Part shown: in pieces, positions 1-7,666 of the stretch
Layout: every line of letters starts with the position of its first letter
Position numbering within the stretch: position 1 is the first letter of the stretch
Assembly (NCBI RefSeq): GCF_018070575.1
Contig: NZ_JAGPXN010000017.1
Location: forward strand, 79,509-143,508
DNA from: Micromonospora sp. C31
Lineage (GTDB): Bacteria; Actinomycetota; Actinomycetes; Mycobacteriales; Micromonosporaceae
Length of the DNA: 64,000 nt
Direction: 5' to 3'
Program-made: the position numbers and the translations under genes
Notes under the pieces: generated by a model
What the model was told of the DNA's origin: nothing
What the model saw: only the letters and a program-made list of their open reading frames with translations
Databases searched by the model: none

Positions 1-77
1 GACGACGCGCCGGCGATCTGGCCGCGTTCGAGCCGGGCGTAGTACTCGACGCTGAGCCCGGCGAGAGCGGCCACCTC
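1..77 (-). pseudogene. XRE-family regulator fragment, runs off the window start
   Basis: On the minus strand this stretch reads EVAALAGLSVEYYARLERGQ, a hallmark of the helix-turn-helix of actinobacterial MmyB-like XRE regulators. The usual lead-in (LRREEVAALAG) is replaced by unrelated residues right where the tyrosine-recombinase remnant begins, so the 5' part seems to have been lost at a recombination junction near base 78. The 3' part lies outside the window. It could be an intact gene with an unusual N-terminus, but no start codon is convincing. Confidence 0.5.
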
Positions 78-79
78 AA

Positions 80-391
80 TGGGAACAGTCCTGCCCCCGA
101 CTGGGCGAACGTGGCCACGGCACCTGGTACTTCCACTGCTCAGCGACGAACCTGCTCGGTCGCTCCGAGCGGGTCCGCCGCGGCGGTTACCCGTCGCAGG
201 CCGCCGCCCGCCACGCTCGCGACGAATGGCTGACCACGACCGAGGCGGACCGGACGGCACAGGGCTGGACCGTCGCACGGTGGCTGCGGCACTGGCTCGA
301 CAACCGCACAAAGATCCGACCGACCACGCGCTTTCACTACACCCGCGACGTCGACACCGTCCTCATTCCCCTTATGTGGAGCTCGTCCTGA
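80..391 (+). pseudogene. Tyrosine recombinase (phage-type integrase) N-terminal remnant
   Basis: The frame through GHGTWYFHCS (from base 113) runs into a region with RRGGYPSQAAARHARDEW and WTVARWLRHWLDNR, then stops at 389-391. This matches the arm-type DNA-binding strand region and the start of the SAM-like core-binding domain of actinobacterial integrases. About 100 residues remain of a family usually 380-450 long, and the catalytic Arg-His-Tyr domain is absent. There is no plausible start codon. It abuts a broken XRE fragment and lies in the island next to tRNA-Arg, as expected for decayed integrative-element DNA. Confidence 0.6.
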
Positions 392-568
392 CGCCGCGCG
401 AGAGACCTCGCCGTTCACGTCGTGGACATGTCCACGGCGTGGTTCGGCGCCCCTGAACCGAACTCGAAGGCGCTTGAGACCCGGTGTCGCTGGTTGTCCA
501 GCGCGCTCGGTCCATCGGTCTCAAGGGTTGGCTGGTCGGCCACTGGCCGGTCAGTGCCGGGAAAGGGT

Positions 569-1327
569 TCAGATGGTCGTAAGCGGCTTCACAAGCACGT
601 TCACTTGGAGTGCATCAGCGGGGAACCGGGCCAGGTAGTGCGCCAGCCGCGAGGGCAGGTGAAGCAGCGTCACCGCTGCCTGCAGCTGATTACTGGGGCT
701 GATCGTGTTTCCCGAGGACAGCAGAAGTCCTTCGTCGATGAAGGTGTGAATCTCGTCGAGATACTGCCGACTCCATTTGCTCTCGACGACGCTGAGGGTA
801 TTCCCGTAGTGGGGCGTTAGCGCGGCTTCAATCGCAGCAACATCAGTCGTAAGCGCCACACGATTTCCCGTCCGCTCATCGGTCCACGCATCGAGGAGGG
901 GTCCATTCTCTATCAGACTTTGCTCCACCACTGGTCGACGGGCAGCGATAGTTGATCTTGCATTTCCGTAACGAGTCGACATGGATAGGACTCGACTAGA
1001 TGCGCCCCCCTCTGGTCCTGGCCGAAGAGTCAGGCCGCGCGGTGACTCAATGTCGAGTTGTAGGCCTCGCAGAACGCCGGTGGCGATCACCCGTCGTCCA
1101 ACGAAATCCGTGAGGCCGATGCTCGGAGTTTTGATCCGTATTGGCACGGCAAGCGTCGCGGCCACGTTCGTTCTATTCGAGGTGATGACGGAGCCATCGT
1201 CGGCAACGATGAGTGGGCGGTCCCTGATGTGCGCGAGCACGCCTTCGGCTTGGGCGGGTTGCCCCTCGTCCACGACGAGGGGCAACCACGGTGCGTCATC
1301 TGGTCCCGGCGCGTGATTCTGCGACAC
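569..1327 (-). CDS. Hypothetical protein, 252 residues
   Basis: I do not recognise this gene. It has no signal peptide or membrane segment. The N-terminal third (around LTDFVGRRVIATGVLRG) has the alternating pattern of a small beta-barrel such as an OB fold; that is inference. The C-terminal half is predicted helical. It stands alone in the degraded island, flanked by non-coding DNA, and its base composition is less GC-rich than the rest of the window, which suits horizontal acquisition. The ATG has only weak Shine-Dalgarno support. Confidence 0.45.
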   Translation of the reverse strand: MSQNHAPGPDDAPWLPLVVDEGQPAQAEGVLAHIRDRPLIVADDGSVITSNRTNVAATLAVPIRIKTPSIGLTDFVGRRVIATGVLRGLQLDIESPRGLTLRPGPEGGASSRVLSMSTRYGNARSTIAARRPVVEQSLIENGPLLDAWTDERTGNRVALTTDVAAIEAALTPHYGNTLSVVESKWSRQYLDEIHTFIDEGLLLSSGNTISPSNQLQAAVTLLHLPSRLAHYLARFPADALQVNVLVKPLTTI

Positions 1328-1410
1328 GCGTCAGCATAGCGTGCGAGTGGGCTGGACGACGGGCCGAACGGCCGGGACCGATCGGGCAGCGAACGCGTCG
1401 GCGTTGACCA

Positions 1411-1707
1411 TCAGGATCCAGCGGTAGACGGGGCAGGGCGGTATCCCGATCCAATGCGGTCGCAGCGAAGGTCACTGAGTTTGAGGTCGAATGTCGCGGA
1501 AATGTACTGGCGGCGCCTCTCGCAGTTGGCGAGGCTGGTTATCTGATTACCGTCCCAGGGGACCCAGGTAACCAAGGCCACTTGCGGCGTCGCGGCCGGT
1601 TGCGAAAAGTCGGATGTCCGCTCCACAGCGGAGGCGTGCGGGCTTGACCCGAATACGACGGCGATAGTGAGGCTTGCGGCGAGCACGAGGGCCCGAATTC
1701 GTGGCAC
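1411..1707 (-). CDS. Small secreted protein, 98 residues
   Basis: A GTG start follows a GGGGAAATC ribosome-binding site. Residues 1-27 form a typical Sec signal peptide: positive MPRIR, a hydrophobic core, then ASA just before VERTSD. The mature part is about 70 residues with two cysteines (LANCERRR and LRCDR) that could form a disulfide. No family is recognised. It lies alone between island remnants, so its expression and role are unknown. Confidence 0.5.
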   Translation of the reverse strand: MPRIRALVLAASLTIAVVFGSSPHASAVERTSDFSQPAATPQVALVTWVPWDGNQITSLANCERRRQYISATFDLKLSDLRCDRIGSGYRPAPSTAGS

Positions 1708-1823
1708 GATTTCCCCTAACGCGATTCGTGGTTTTGGGTGATCTCCTGCCGGCAGACGCTCATGCTATCGAGTGGCACTCAACTTCGATGCCCCTAAACA
1801 TGATCAGCGCAGTCAAATCGCTT

Positions 1824-2224
1824 TCAAGTCACCCTGAAACGCGGGGCGTGAGCAGTTTCGAGCCGGTGAGTCAGCTCGGCGTTGTCAGCGCGCAGTTGCT
1901 TGATGCGGACGAGGGCGGTGTCGAGTCGGCGTCGTAGCGAGGCGACGGTGGCTGGCTGTGGGCCAGTGCGGTCGGTGGCGGGTTGGCGTTGCTGAAGTTG
2001 CGGGATCGCAGCCATGAGGTCGGGTTGGGTGTAGAGCCAGGATCGGGACACGCCAGCGGTGTGGGCGAGACCGCCGACGCTGGTCGGGTGTCCGGTGCGG
2101 GCGGCGGTGGCCAGGGCCTGCTCGGCGCGGGTGCGGGCCTGCTCGACGCGGCGGTGGGTGGCTGCGACGAGGGCGGCGGTGGGTGGCTTGCGACGAGGGC
2201 GGCGATGTTGTCAGCTGGCGGCAT
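1824..2224 (-). pseudogene. DUF6262 (TnpC-like) protein of a tyrosine-recombinase transposon, frameshifted
   Basis: From ATG at 2224 the protein starts MPPADNIAALVAS and then loses frame near 2183-2190. One base shift restores TAALVAATHRRVEQARTRAE, then the HTH-like GVSRSWLYTQPDL and a C-terminal coiled coil (LRRRLDTALVRIKQLRADNAEL), ending at 1824. This is the architecture of the DUF6262 third protein of three-gene tyrosine-recombinase transposons. Its start overlaps the end of the recombinase remnant upstream, as in intact elements. The frameshift makes function unlikely. Confidence 0.65.
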
Positions 2225-2918
2225 CGCGGTCCTCCACGGTGCCGCCGACAACGACCTGTCCGGGGCCGGAGGTCTCAAGGGCGGTGATGATGGCGTCGAG
2301 TCTGCCGAGGGTGCGGCGGTTGCGTTCGGCGATGCGGGACAGGCCCGCGGCTTGGGCGTCGTCGATGAGCTTGTCGGTGTCGTCGCGTTGGCGGCGGTGC
2401 TGGTCGAGGAAGTCGGCGGTGGTGATGAAATCGGCAGTCCAGGCACGGGTTGGCGTACTCGCAGTCTGTCTGCACGGAGCGCCGCAGTAGCCGTTCGGGA
2501 GGGCAACCTTCGCGCGGACCAAGCTCAGGCGCGTCCAAGCCGCGCTTGCGAGGGGATGGTCGGCGGGGATGGCCGCGGTGTGGCCGTCGGCGTTGACCTT
2601 GACGGCCTTCTCCCAATGGGCGCGGACGGTGCTGTTGTGCAGGCGGGCGTAGACGGCGGTCATCTGCGGTGACATGTGGTCGAGTAGTTGCTGCACGATG
2701 TGCTGGGGGACGTCGGCGTTGATCAGTCGGGTGCCGAGGGTGTGGCGGAACTGGTGGGCGGTGATCCGGGCGGGTCGGCGGTGTTCGTCGACGAGGCGGA
2801 TGCGTCGTAGCCAGGTGTCGAGGTGGTCGCGGAAGGAGATGTCGGGCATCGGCCGCGCCCCGTCGAGGTTGACCTTCAGCGCGGGAAACAGCCACCGGCA
2901 GCCATCGGGGAAGAGGCG
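2211..2918 (-). pseudogene. Tyrosine recombinase (TnpB-like) C-terminal remnant
   Basis: The C-terminal catalytic half of a site-specific recombinase is preserved: the HxxR box in ITAHQFRHTLGTR, the second histidine in LLDHMSP and the nucleophilic tyrosine in TAVYARL, followed by the long helical tail of the TnpB class. Open reading continues upstream of the internal ATG (WLFPALKVNLDGARP) but hits a stop near 2919, where the sequence turns into a different remnant, so the N-terminal two thirds are missing. With the DUF6262 gene it forms the tail of a three-recombinase transposon. Confidence 0.7.
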
Positions 2919-3110
2919 TTACGAACTGAATTTTGGTTCACCTCCCACACTCCGAGCAACACGCTCCTGCCGGCCGCGTGCTGCAGTGCGAAGTTGGTCC
3001 GCCAGGGCACACCGATCAAGTCCTTCGCCTGCGACGGCGCGGACGCCACCGGCCCCGGGTCCGCGCAGCGCCGGTCGTAAGGGCGGAAATCAGGTGCGTG
3101 GACCACACGA
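2919..3110 (-). pseudogene. Possible DNA methyltransferase remnant
   Basis: On the minus strand the segment QAKDLIGVPWRTNFALQ resembles the conserved stretch of site-specific DNA methyltransferases (typically KDLIGIPWRVAFALQ, before the NPMPESVRDR region). A weak echo follows (NQNSVRN). No SAM-binding or catalytic DPPY-like motif is present. If real it is a fragment about 60 residues long joined to the transposon tail at about 2919. The call rests on one motif. Confidence 0.35.
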
Positions 3111-3418
3111 CCGTCACCGCCGATAATTGCCTGGATGACATCCCGAACCCTGCGCGCCACCCTGCCCAGCCCAGGTCAACGGCGACCGATCGACCCGACA
3201 CCCACCTCCGGAAACAAGATCCACACGATCGGCCACACTGGAAGATCGCTGACCCTGACGCACCAACGCCCCGACCATGATCCAGACCAGCCGACATCCA
3301 AAAGCCCTGGTCAAGACCAACCAGCACGAACCCCCGCCGAACCAGCACACCGACAACGGAGCACCATCGGAGCACCCGGTTCCAAATCCTGGGAAGATTC
3401 GTCCCAACCCACGAAAGC
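3111..3418. other. Intergenic DNA, nothing recognised
   Basis: About 310 bases between the possible methyltransferase remnant and the terminator of tRNA-Arg. Open frames exist on both strands but show no protein-like pattern or ribosome-binding site. It is rich in CCGAC/ACCAG words and is probably decayed island DNA. Confidence 0.4.
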
Positions 3419-3466
3419 GATCAAGGCCGTGACCCGCGTTTCCGCTGGTCACGGCCTTGATCTTTT
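3419..3466. terminator. Strong stem-loop with T-tract beside tRNA-Arg
   Basis: Perfect 16-bp arms (GATCAAGGCCGTGACC at 3419-3434 and its complement at 3447-3462) enclose a 12-base loop and are followed on the plus strand by TTTT. It sits directly downstream of the minus-strand tRNA-Arg and could also stop transcripts coming from the island side. Confidence 0.8.
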
Positions 3467-3467
3467 G

Positions 3468-3540
3468 TGCGCCCGAAGGGACTCGAACCCCTAACCTTCT
3501 GATCCGTAGTCAGATGCTCTATCCATTGAGCTACGGGCGC
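3468..3540 (-). tRNA. tRNA-Arg (anticodon ACG)
   Basis: A 73-base cloverleaf: acceptor GCGCCCG paired with CGGGCGC plus discriminator A, a D arm with GCTC/GAGC, anticodon stem TCTGA/TCAGA around loop CTACGGA (anticodon ACG) and T loop TTCGAGT. The 3' end faces the island at 1-3.4 kb, which fits integrative elements using this gene as an attachment site, though I find no duplicated 3' end in the window. CCA is not encoded. Confidence 0.95.
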
Positions 3541-3577
3541 TCGGTGCTTGGCCAGTCTACACACCCGGCTTTCGCGC

Positions 3578-3667
3578 GGAGACTCCGGGATTCGAACCCG
3601 GGAGGGGCTTTAAGACCCCAACCGCATTAGCAGTGCGGCGCCATAGACCAGACTAGGCGAAGTCTCC
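3578..3667 (-). tRNA. tRNA-Ser (anticodon GCT)
   Basis: A 90-base class II tRNA: acceptor GGAGACT pairing with AGTCTCC, anticodon stem-loop CGCACTGCTAATGCG giving anticodon GCT, a long variable arm and T loop GTTCGAATC. It is 37 bases upstream of tRNA-Arg on the same strand and may be co-transcribed with it. Confidence 0.95.
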
Positions 3668-3848
3668 CTGGTGGCCCTGCAGACCACCGCGCCCGAGGAT
3701 ACAGGGCACCACCCTTCGGGAGCAAAGCGACTTACCCCGGGCCCGCCCTCCACCTGCGTGCCGAGCTGTCCCCGGCGGGGCCGGCACTCGTCCCGGCCTC
3801 GTCTTTCACTGCTGTGCGCTGGCGTGATCGGGACTACGCTCCATCGAT

Positions 3849-5375
3849 ATGCAGGAGCAACCGCCGCGTGAGCCGACCCGCCGAGAGCCTGCTGAGGAAG
3901 CGCGCCGGCGCTCCCCGAAGGCGACCTTCAGCCCGCCGCCCGCCCCGCCCGAGCAAGCCGGGCGGGAGGATTCCGGGAAGCATCCCCGGCGGGCGAAGCC
4001 GGCGCCCGCGGTGCTCTTCCAGCCACCCGCGGCCGATCCGCCGCTGCCGCGCCAGGCCGACCACTCGACCGCGTCGGCGCCACGTGAGCGGGACGGCCAG
4101 GCGGAGGACACCGCCGCGAGTGACGTCCCACACACCATTGCCGACGCGACCGGGGGCCAGCCGACGTTCGAATCCGCCGCGCCGGAAGGCGGGGTGGGTG
4201 GCGTAAGCGAGCCGAGCGACCCGCCCGCCCCGGCTGCCGGCGGGAACACCACCCCCGCGCGCAGGGCCCCGGCCGCGCGGAAGGCGCTCACGCGCCCACC
4301 GGCCGCCCCCGATACGGAAAGCTCCGGCGGGCCGGGCACGGAAACCTCCGCCGGGCCAGGCAAGACCTCCGCCGAGCCGGGCACGGAAACCTCCGGCGCG
4401 AAGGCCGCCGCTCCGCGCAAGGCGCCCACGAAGAGGGCGCCCACGAAGAGGGCGTCCGCGAAGAAAGCGTCCGCGAAGAAGGCCGCCCCGACCCCGAGGA
4501 CCGAACCCACCCGTGAGGTCACGCCCGCGGCGAAGACCACGCCAGCCGGGAAGACCACGCCCGTGGCCAAGACCACACCCGCAGCGAAGACCGCGTCCGC
4601 CCGGAGGGCCACGCCCGCGAAGAAGACCGCCCCGGCCCAGGCGGCGACCCCGGCCCAGGCGGCGACCCGGACGGCGGCGACCCACGCGGCAGCCACCAAC
4701 GCCGACGTCGAGGCGGCGAGCGCACCGCTGGCGCGTACGCCGGAGACGGTCCTTCGGCTGGCTGCCGCGCGGGTGCTGGAGCATCCCGGATTCGCGCCGG
4801 AGCTGCTGGCCCTGGCCGCCGTCGAGGCGGTCGGGCCGCGCGCCCGCGACTGGGCGCAGGGGATGCGGCAGGCGTACCCCGGTGCGCGCGCCGACGGTCT
4901 GGCACGGCTCGCGACGCGGCGGTTCGTCCGGCAGGCCGGGGCGGGCGGGGCGGCCGCCGCCTTGGCGGGGCTCTTCGCGCCGGTGGCCGAACTGGCGGCC
5001 GTGCTGTGGGCGCAGGCCAACCTGGTGCTGCACCTGGCGGCGGCGTACGACCGCGACCCGGCGCATCCGGACCGGGCCGTGGAGCTGCTGGTGCTGACCC
5101 GCGTGCACCCGGACGCCGGGAGCGCCCGGGCCGCGCTGGCGGCGGCCCGGGCGGCGGACGCGCCTGACGAGGCGGGCTGGCCCCGGGCGGCGGAGGCGGC
5201 GTGGCGGCTGGCGGCGCCGCTGGCCGCCCAGGCGAGCGGTTGGTTGGCGCTGCGGCTGGCGTCCCGGCTGCTGCCCGGCGCGGCGGTGCTGGCGGCGGCG
5301 GCCGGCGACTCGGCGGCGGCCGAGCGGCTCGCCGCCCGTGCGGTCACCGCCTACCGGCGGTCGCCGACCGGCTGA
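3849..5375 (+). CDS. Ala/Pro/Lys-rich low-complexity protein with helical C-terminal domain, 508 residues
   Basis: Residues 1-160 are a charged, Pro-rich disordered region. Residues about 180-290 are histone-H1-like repeats (TKRAPTKRASAKKASAKKAA, then PAAKTTPAGKTTPVAKTT), like the tails of actinobacterial HU-type proteins, so nucleic-acid binding is possible. From about 295 to the end is an Ala/Leu-rich helical domain (RVLEHPGFAPELLALAAVEAV ... QANLVLHLAAAYDRDPAHPDRAVELLVL) recalling EcsC-type domains; this is a weak match. The ATG was chosen because upstream frames run into tRNA DNA. A long antisense frame here is a codon-bias shadow. Confidence 0.65.
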   Translation: MQEQPPREPTRREPAEEARRRSPKATFSPPPAPPEQAGREDSGKHPRRAKPAPAVLFQPPAADPPLPRQADHSTASAPRERDGQAEDTAASDVPHTIADATGGQPTFESAAPEGGVGGVSEPSDPPAPAAGGNTTPARRAPAARKALTRPPAAPDTESSGGPGTETSAGPGKTSAEPGTETSGAKAAAPRKAPTKRAPTKRASAKKASAKKAAPTPRTEPTREVTPAAKTTPAGKTTPVAKTTPAAKTASARRATPAKKTAPAQAATPAQAATRTAATHAAATNADVEAASAPLARTPETVLRLAAARVLEHPGFAPELLALAAVEAVGPRARDWAQGMRQAYPGARADGLARLATRRFVRQAGAGGAAAALAGLFAPVAELAAVLWAQANLVLHLAAAYDRDPAHPDRAVELLVLTRVHPDAGSARAALAAARAADAPDEAGWPRAAEAAWRLAAPLAAQASGWLALRLASRLLPGAAVLAAAAGDSAAAERLAARAVTAYRRSPTG

Positions 5376-5419
5376 GCGGTGGTCGGCGGCGGCCCCTCAG
5401 CTCGGAGCCGGTAGAAAGC

Positions 5420-6190
5420 TCAGAGCCAGTCGAACCACTCCCTCGGCAGCATGGCGTAGCCGACGAAGGCGACGACGTCGAGCAGGGTGTGCGCGACGAC
5501 CAGCGGCATGACCCGGCGGGTGCGCAGGTAGAAGAGGCTGAACACGACGCCCATCACCACGTTGCCGAGGAAGGCCCCGAAGCCCTGGTAGAGGTGGTAG
5601 GAGCCGCGCAGCAGGGCGCTCGTGGCGACGATCGCGACGATCCGCCACTGGAGCTGACGCAGCCGCGTGACCAGATAGCCGACGACGATCACCTCCTCCA
5701 GCACCGAGTTCTGCACGGCGGCGAGGATCAGCACCGGCACCGTCCACCAGAGTTCGGGCAGCGCGGCCGGCACGAGCGTGGCGTTGACACCGAGCTGGGC
5801 CGCCGCCCAGAACAGCGCCAGGCCGGGCAGTCCGATCAGCGCGGCCAGGCCGGCGCCGCGGGCCAGGTCCGGACCGGGCCGGCGGGCGTCCAGGCCGAGC
5901 GTCCGGGCCGGGTCGCCCGGGTCCCGCGCCAGCAGGTGTACGGCGAGCAGCACCGGCAGCAGCGCGAAGACGATCCCGAGCAGCTGGTACGTGAGGTCCA
6001 GCCACGGCCGGGGTGACGCCGAGGTGTTGAGCGCGGCGGTCTGCCTCGACAGCGGCCCGTCGGCGGTCAGCTTCGCGATGATCGACACCGTCGCGTAGAC
6101 GGCGGACTGGCCGAGCGAGAGGCCGAGCACGAGCAGCGTCTCCGTGCCGAGCATCCGGCGGGTCGCCGGGCGTTGCAGCTCAACGGTCAC
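5420..6190 (-). CDS. CPBP-family intramembrane protease-like protein
   Basis: A predicted membrane protein of about 256 residues with seven or so hydrophobic segments. It carries the three CPBP (CAAX-protease/bacteriocin-processing) regions: LEEVIVVGYL (glutamates present, but the usual EExxxR arginine is Gly), RGSYHLYQGFG, and HTLLD near the C-terminus. Family members cleave membrane peptides or act as immunity proteins; the substrate here is unknown. I chose the GTG at 6190 (VTVELQRPATRR); an ATG lies twelve codons further in. It is transcribed away from the flavohaemoglobin gene. Confidence 0.8.
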   Translation of the reverse strand: MTVELQRPATRRMLGTETLLVLGLSLGQSAVYATVSIIAKLTADGPLSRQTAALNTSASPRPWLDLTYQLLGIVFALLPVLLAVHLLARDPGDPARTLGLDARRPGPDLARGAGLAALIGLPGLALFWAAAQLGVNATLVPAALPELWWTVPVLILAAVQNSVLEEVIVVGYLVTRLRQLQWRIVAIVATSALLRGSYHLYQGFGAFLGNVVMGVVFSLFYLRTRRVMPLVVAHTLLDVVAFVGYAMLPREWFDWL

Positions 6191-6382
6191 CGCACCACTC
6201 TGCCCGACGCCGGCGGTCGCCGACACGCGGCTGCGGCACCACCGTGCGCCCCGGTGACGGGCGGACACCGCACCGCCCGAACGAGCCTCACGAGCCGGTC
6301 GCACATTCTGTGCGACCGGTCGGCACGCTCCGTGGACATTCTATGGGTGCCCGATCCGCCGTCAGGAGAAGGAGCGCGCCCC

Positions 6383-7501
6383 GTGGACGACTTCGCACGG
6401 CTGCTGAAGGAGAGCTGGACCCTGGTCGAAGAGCACCGGGAGCGGCTGAGCGGTCACTTCTACGCCCGGCTCTTCCTCCTCGACCCCGAGCTGCGCAAGC
6501 TCTTCCCGGTGGAGATGACCGGGCAGGGCGACCGGATCCTGGAGGCGATCGTCACCGCCGCCCAGACGGTCGGCGACCCGGAGAGCTTCGACGAGTACCT
6601 GCGCTCGCTGGGCCGGGACCACCGCAAGTACCACGTCGAGGCGGCGCACTACGGGACCATGGGCGTCGCGCTGCTGGACGCGCTGCGCAGCATCGCCGGC
6701 GACGGCTGGAACCTGGAGTACGACCAGGCGTGGCGGGACGCGTACGCGGCCATCACGGAGAAGATGCTGGCCGGCGCGGCGGCTGACGACAATCCGCCGT
6801 TCTGGCACGCGGAGGTGCTGACCCACGAGCGGTACGGCAGGGACACGGCCGTGCTGACCTGCCGGGCGTTGCAGCATCCGCTGTCGTGGCGGGCCGGGCA
6901 GTACGTGAGCCTGGAGGTGCCCCGCCACCTTCCCCGGGTGTGGCGCACCTACTCGGTGGCGAACGCCCCGAACGACGACAACGTGCTGGAGTTCCACGTC
7001 CGTACGCCCTCGGGCGCCGGCTGGGTGTCCGGGGCGCTGGTCCGTCGGGTGCGGCCGGGCGACCTGCTCCGGGTGGCCGCGCCGATGGGGTCGATGACCC
7101 TGGACCGGTCCTCGGAGCGGGACATCCTCTGCGTGGCGGGTGGCGTCGGGCTGGCTCCGGTCAAGGCGCTGGTCGAGGAGTTGGCCAGCTTCAACCGGAC
7201 CCGCTGGGTGCACGTCTTCTACGGCGCCCGTACGGCGGCGGACCTGTACGGCCTGGCCGGGCTCCAGGAGCTGGTGGCCGCGCACCCGTGGTTGTCGGTC
7301 ACGCCGGCGTGCAGCGAGGATCCCGACTTCGACGGCGAGCTGGGTGACGTCTCCGACGTGGTCAGCCGGTACGGCCCGTGGACGGCGCACGACTGCTTCG
7401 TCTCCGGTTCCGCCCGCATGGTCCGGGCGACCCTCCGGGTCCTCGCCGAGGACGGCGTCCCGCCGGAGAGCACCCGCTACGACACGTTCGGCAACCTCTA
7501 G
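6383..7501 (+). CDS. Flavohaemoglobin-like protein (globin plus FAD/NAD reductase)
   Basis: About 372 residues. Residues 1-135 are a globin domain with the proximal-histidine region RKYHVEAAHYGTMG. Next come a ferredoxin-reductase FAD domain (RTYSVAN about 190) and an NAD(P) domain (GGVGLAPVKALVEEL about 255, ending DTFGNL). Flavohaemoglobins oxidise nitric oxide to nitrate in the cytoplasm. GTG at 6383 is preceded by AGGAGAAGGAG and gives the expected N-terminus; the longer frame lacks support. The gene ends before a strong stem-loop and converges on the deformylase fusion gene. Confidence 0.88.
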   Translation: MDDFARLLKESWTLVEEHRERLSGHFYARLFLLDPELRKLFPVEMTGQGDRILEAIVTAAQTVGDPESFDEYLRSLGRDHRKYHVEAAHYGTMGVALLDALRSIAGDGWNLEYDQAWRDAYAAITEKMLAGAAADDNPPFWHAEVLTHERYGRDTAVLTCRALQHPLSWRAGQYVSLEVPRHLPRVWRTYSVANAPNDDNVLEFHVRTPSGAGWVSGALVRRVRPGDLLRVAAPMGSMTLDRSSERDILCVAGGVGLAPVKALVEELASFNRTRWVHVFYGARTAADLYGLAGLQELVAAHPWLSVTPACSEDPDFDGELGDVSDVVSRYGPWTAHDCFVSGSARMVRATLRVLAEDGVPPESTRYDTFGNL

Positions 7502-7520
7502 AAGCGTTCCTCCCCCCATA

Positions 7521-7560
7521 CCGGGGCGCGTGCTCCTGCCCCCTGGGGCACGCGCCCCGG
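7521..7560. terminator. Stem-loop terminator after the flavohaemoglobin gene
   Basis: Perfect 13-bp arms (CCGGGGCGCGTGC at 7521-7533, complement at 7548-7560) with a 14-base loop, 20 bases after the stop codon. There is no U-tract, as is usual in high-GC actinobacteria. Confidence 0.75.
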
Positions 7561-7589
7561 TCCCCCCAACGGGCGGACGGCACCGCCCC

Positions 7590-7643
7590 GCACGACCACG
7601 TCCGCCCGGCCGTCCCTTCCCCTCCGCGCGGACGTGGTCGTGC
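7590..7643. repeat. Second inverted repeat between convergent genes
   Basis: Perfect 16-bp arms (GCACGACCACGTCCGC at 7590-7605, complement at 7628-7643) lie just past the stop codon of the minus-strand gene, probably its terminator. Confidence 0.7.
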
Positions 7644-7666
7644 CGCCGGGGCGAGGTGTGCGCAGG

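Noticed and set aside
3806..5347. 513-residue antisense open frame
   Set aside because: Shadow of the Ala/Lys/Pro-rich gene caused by GC-rich third positions. No ribosome-binding site and no domain.
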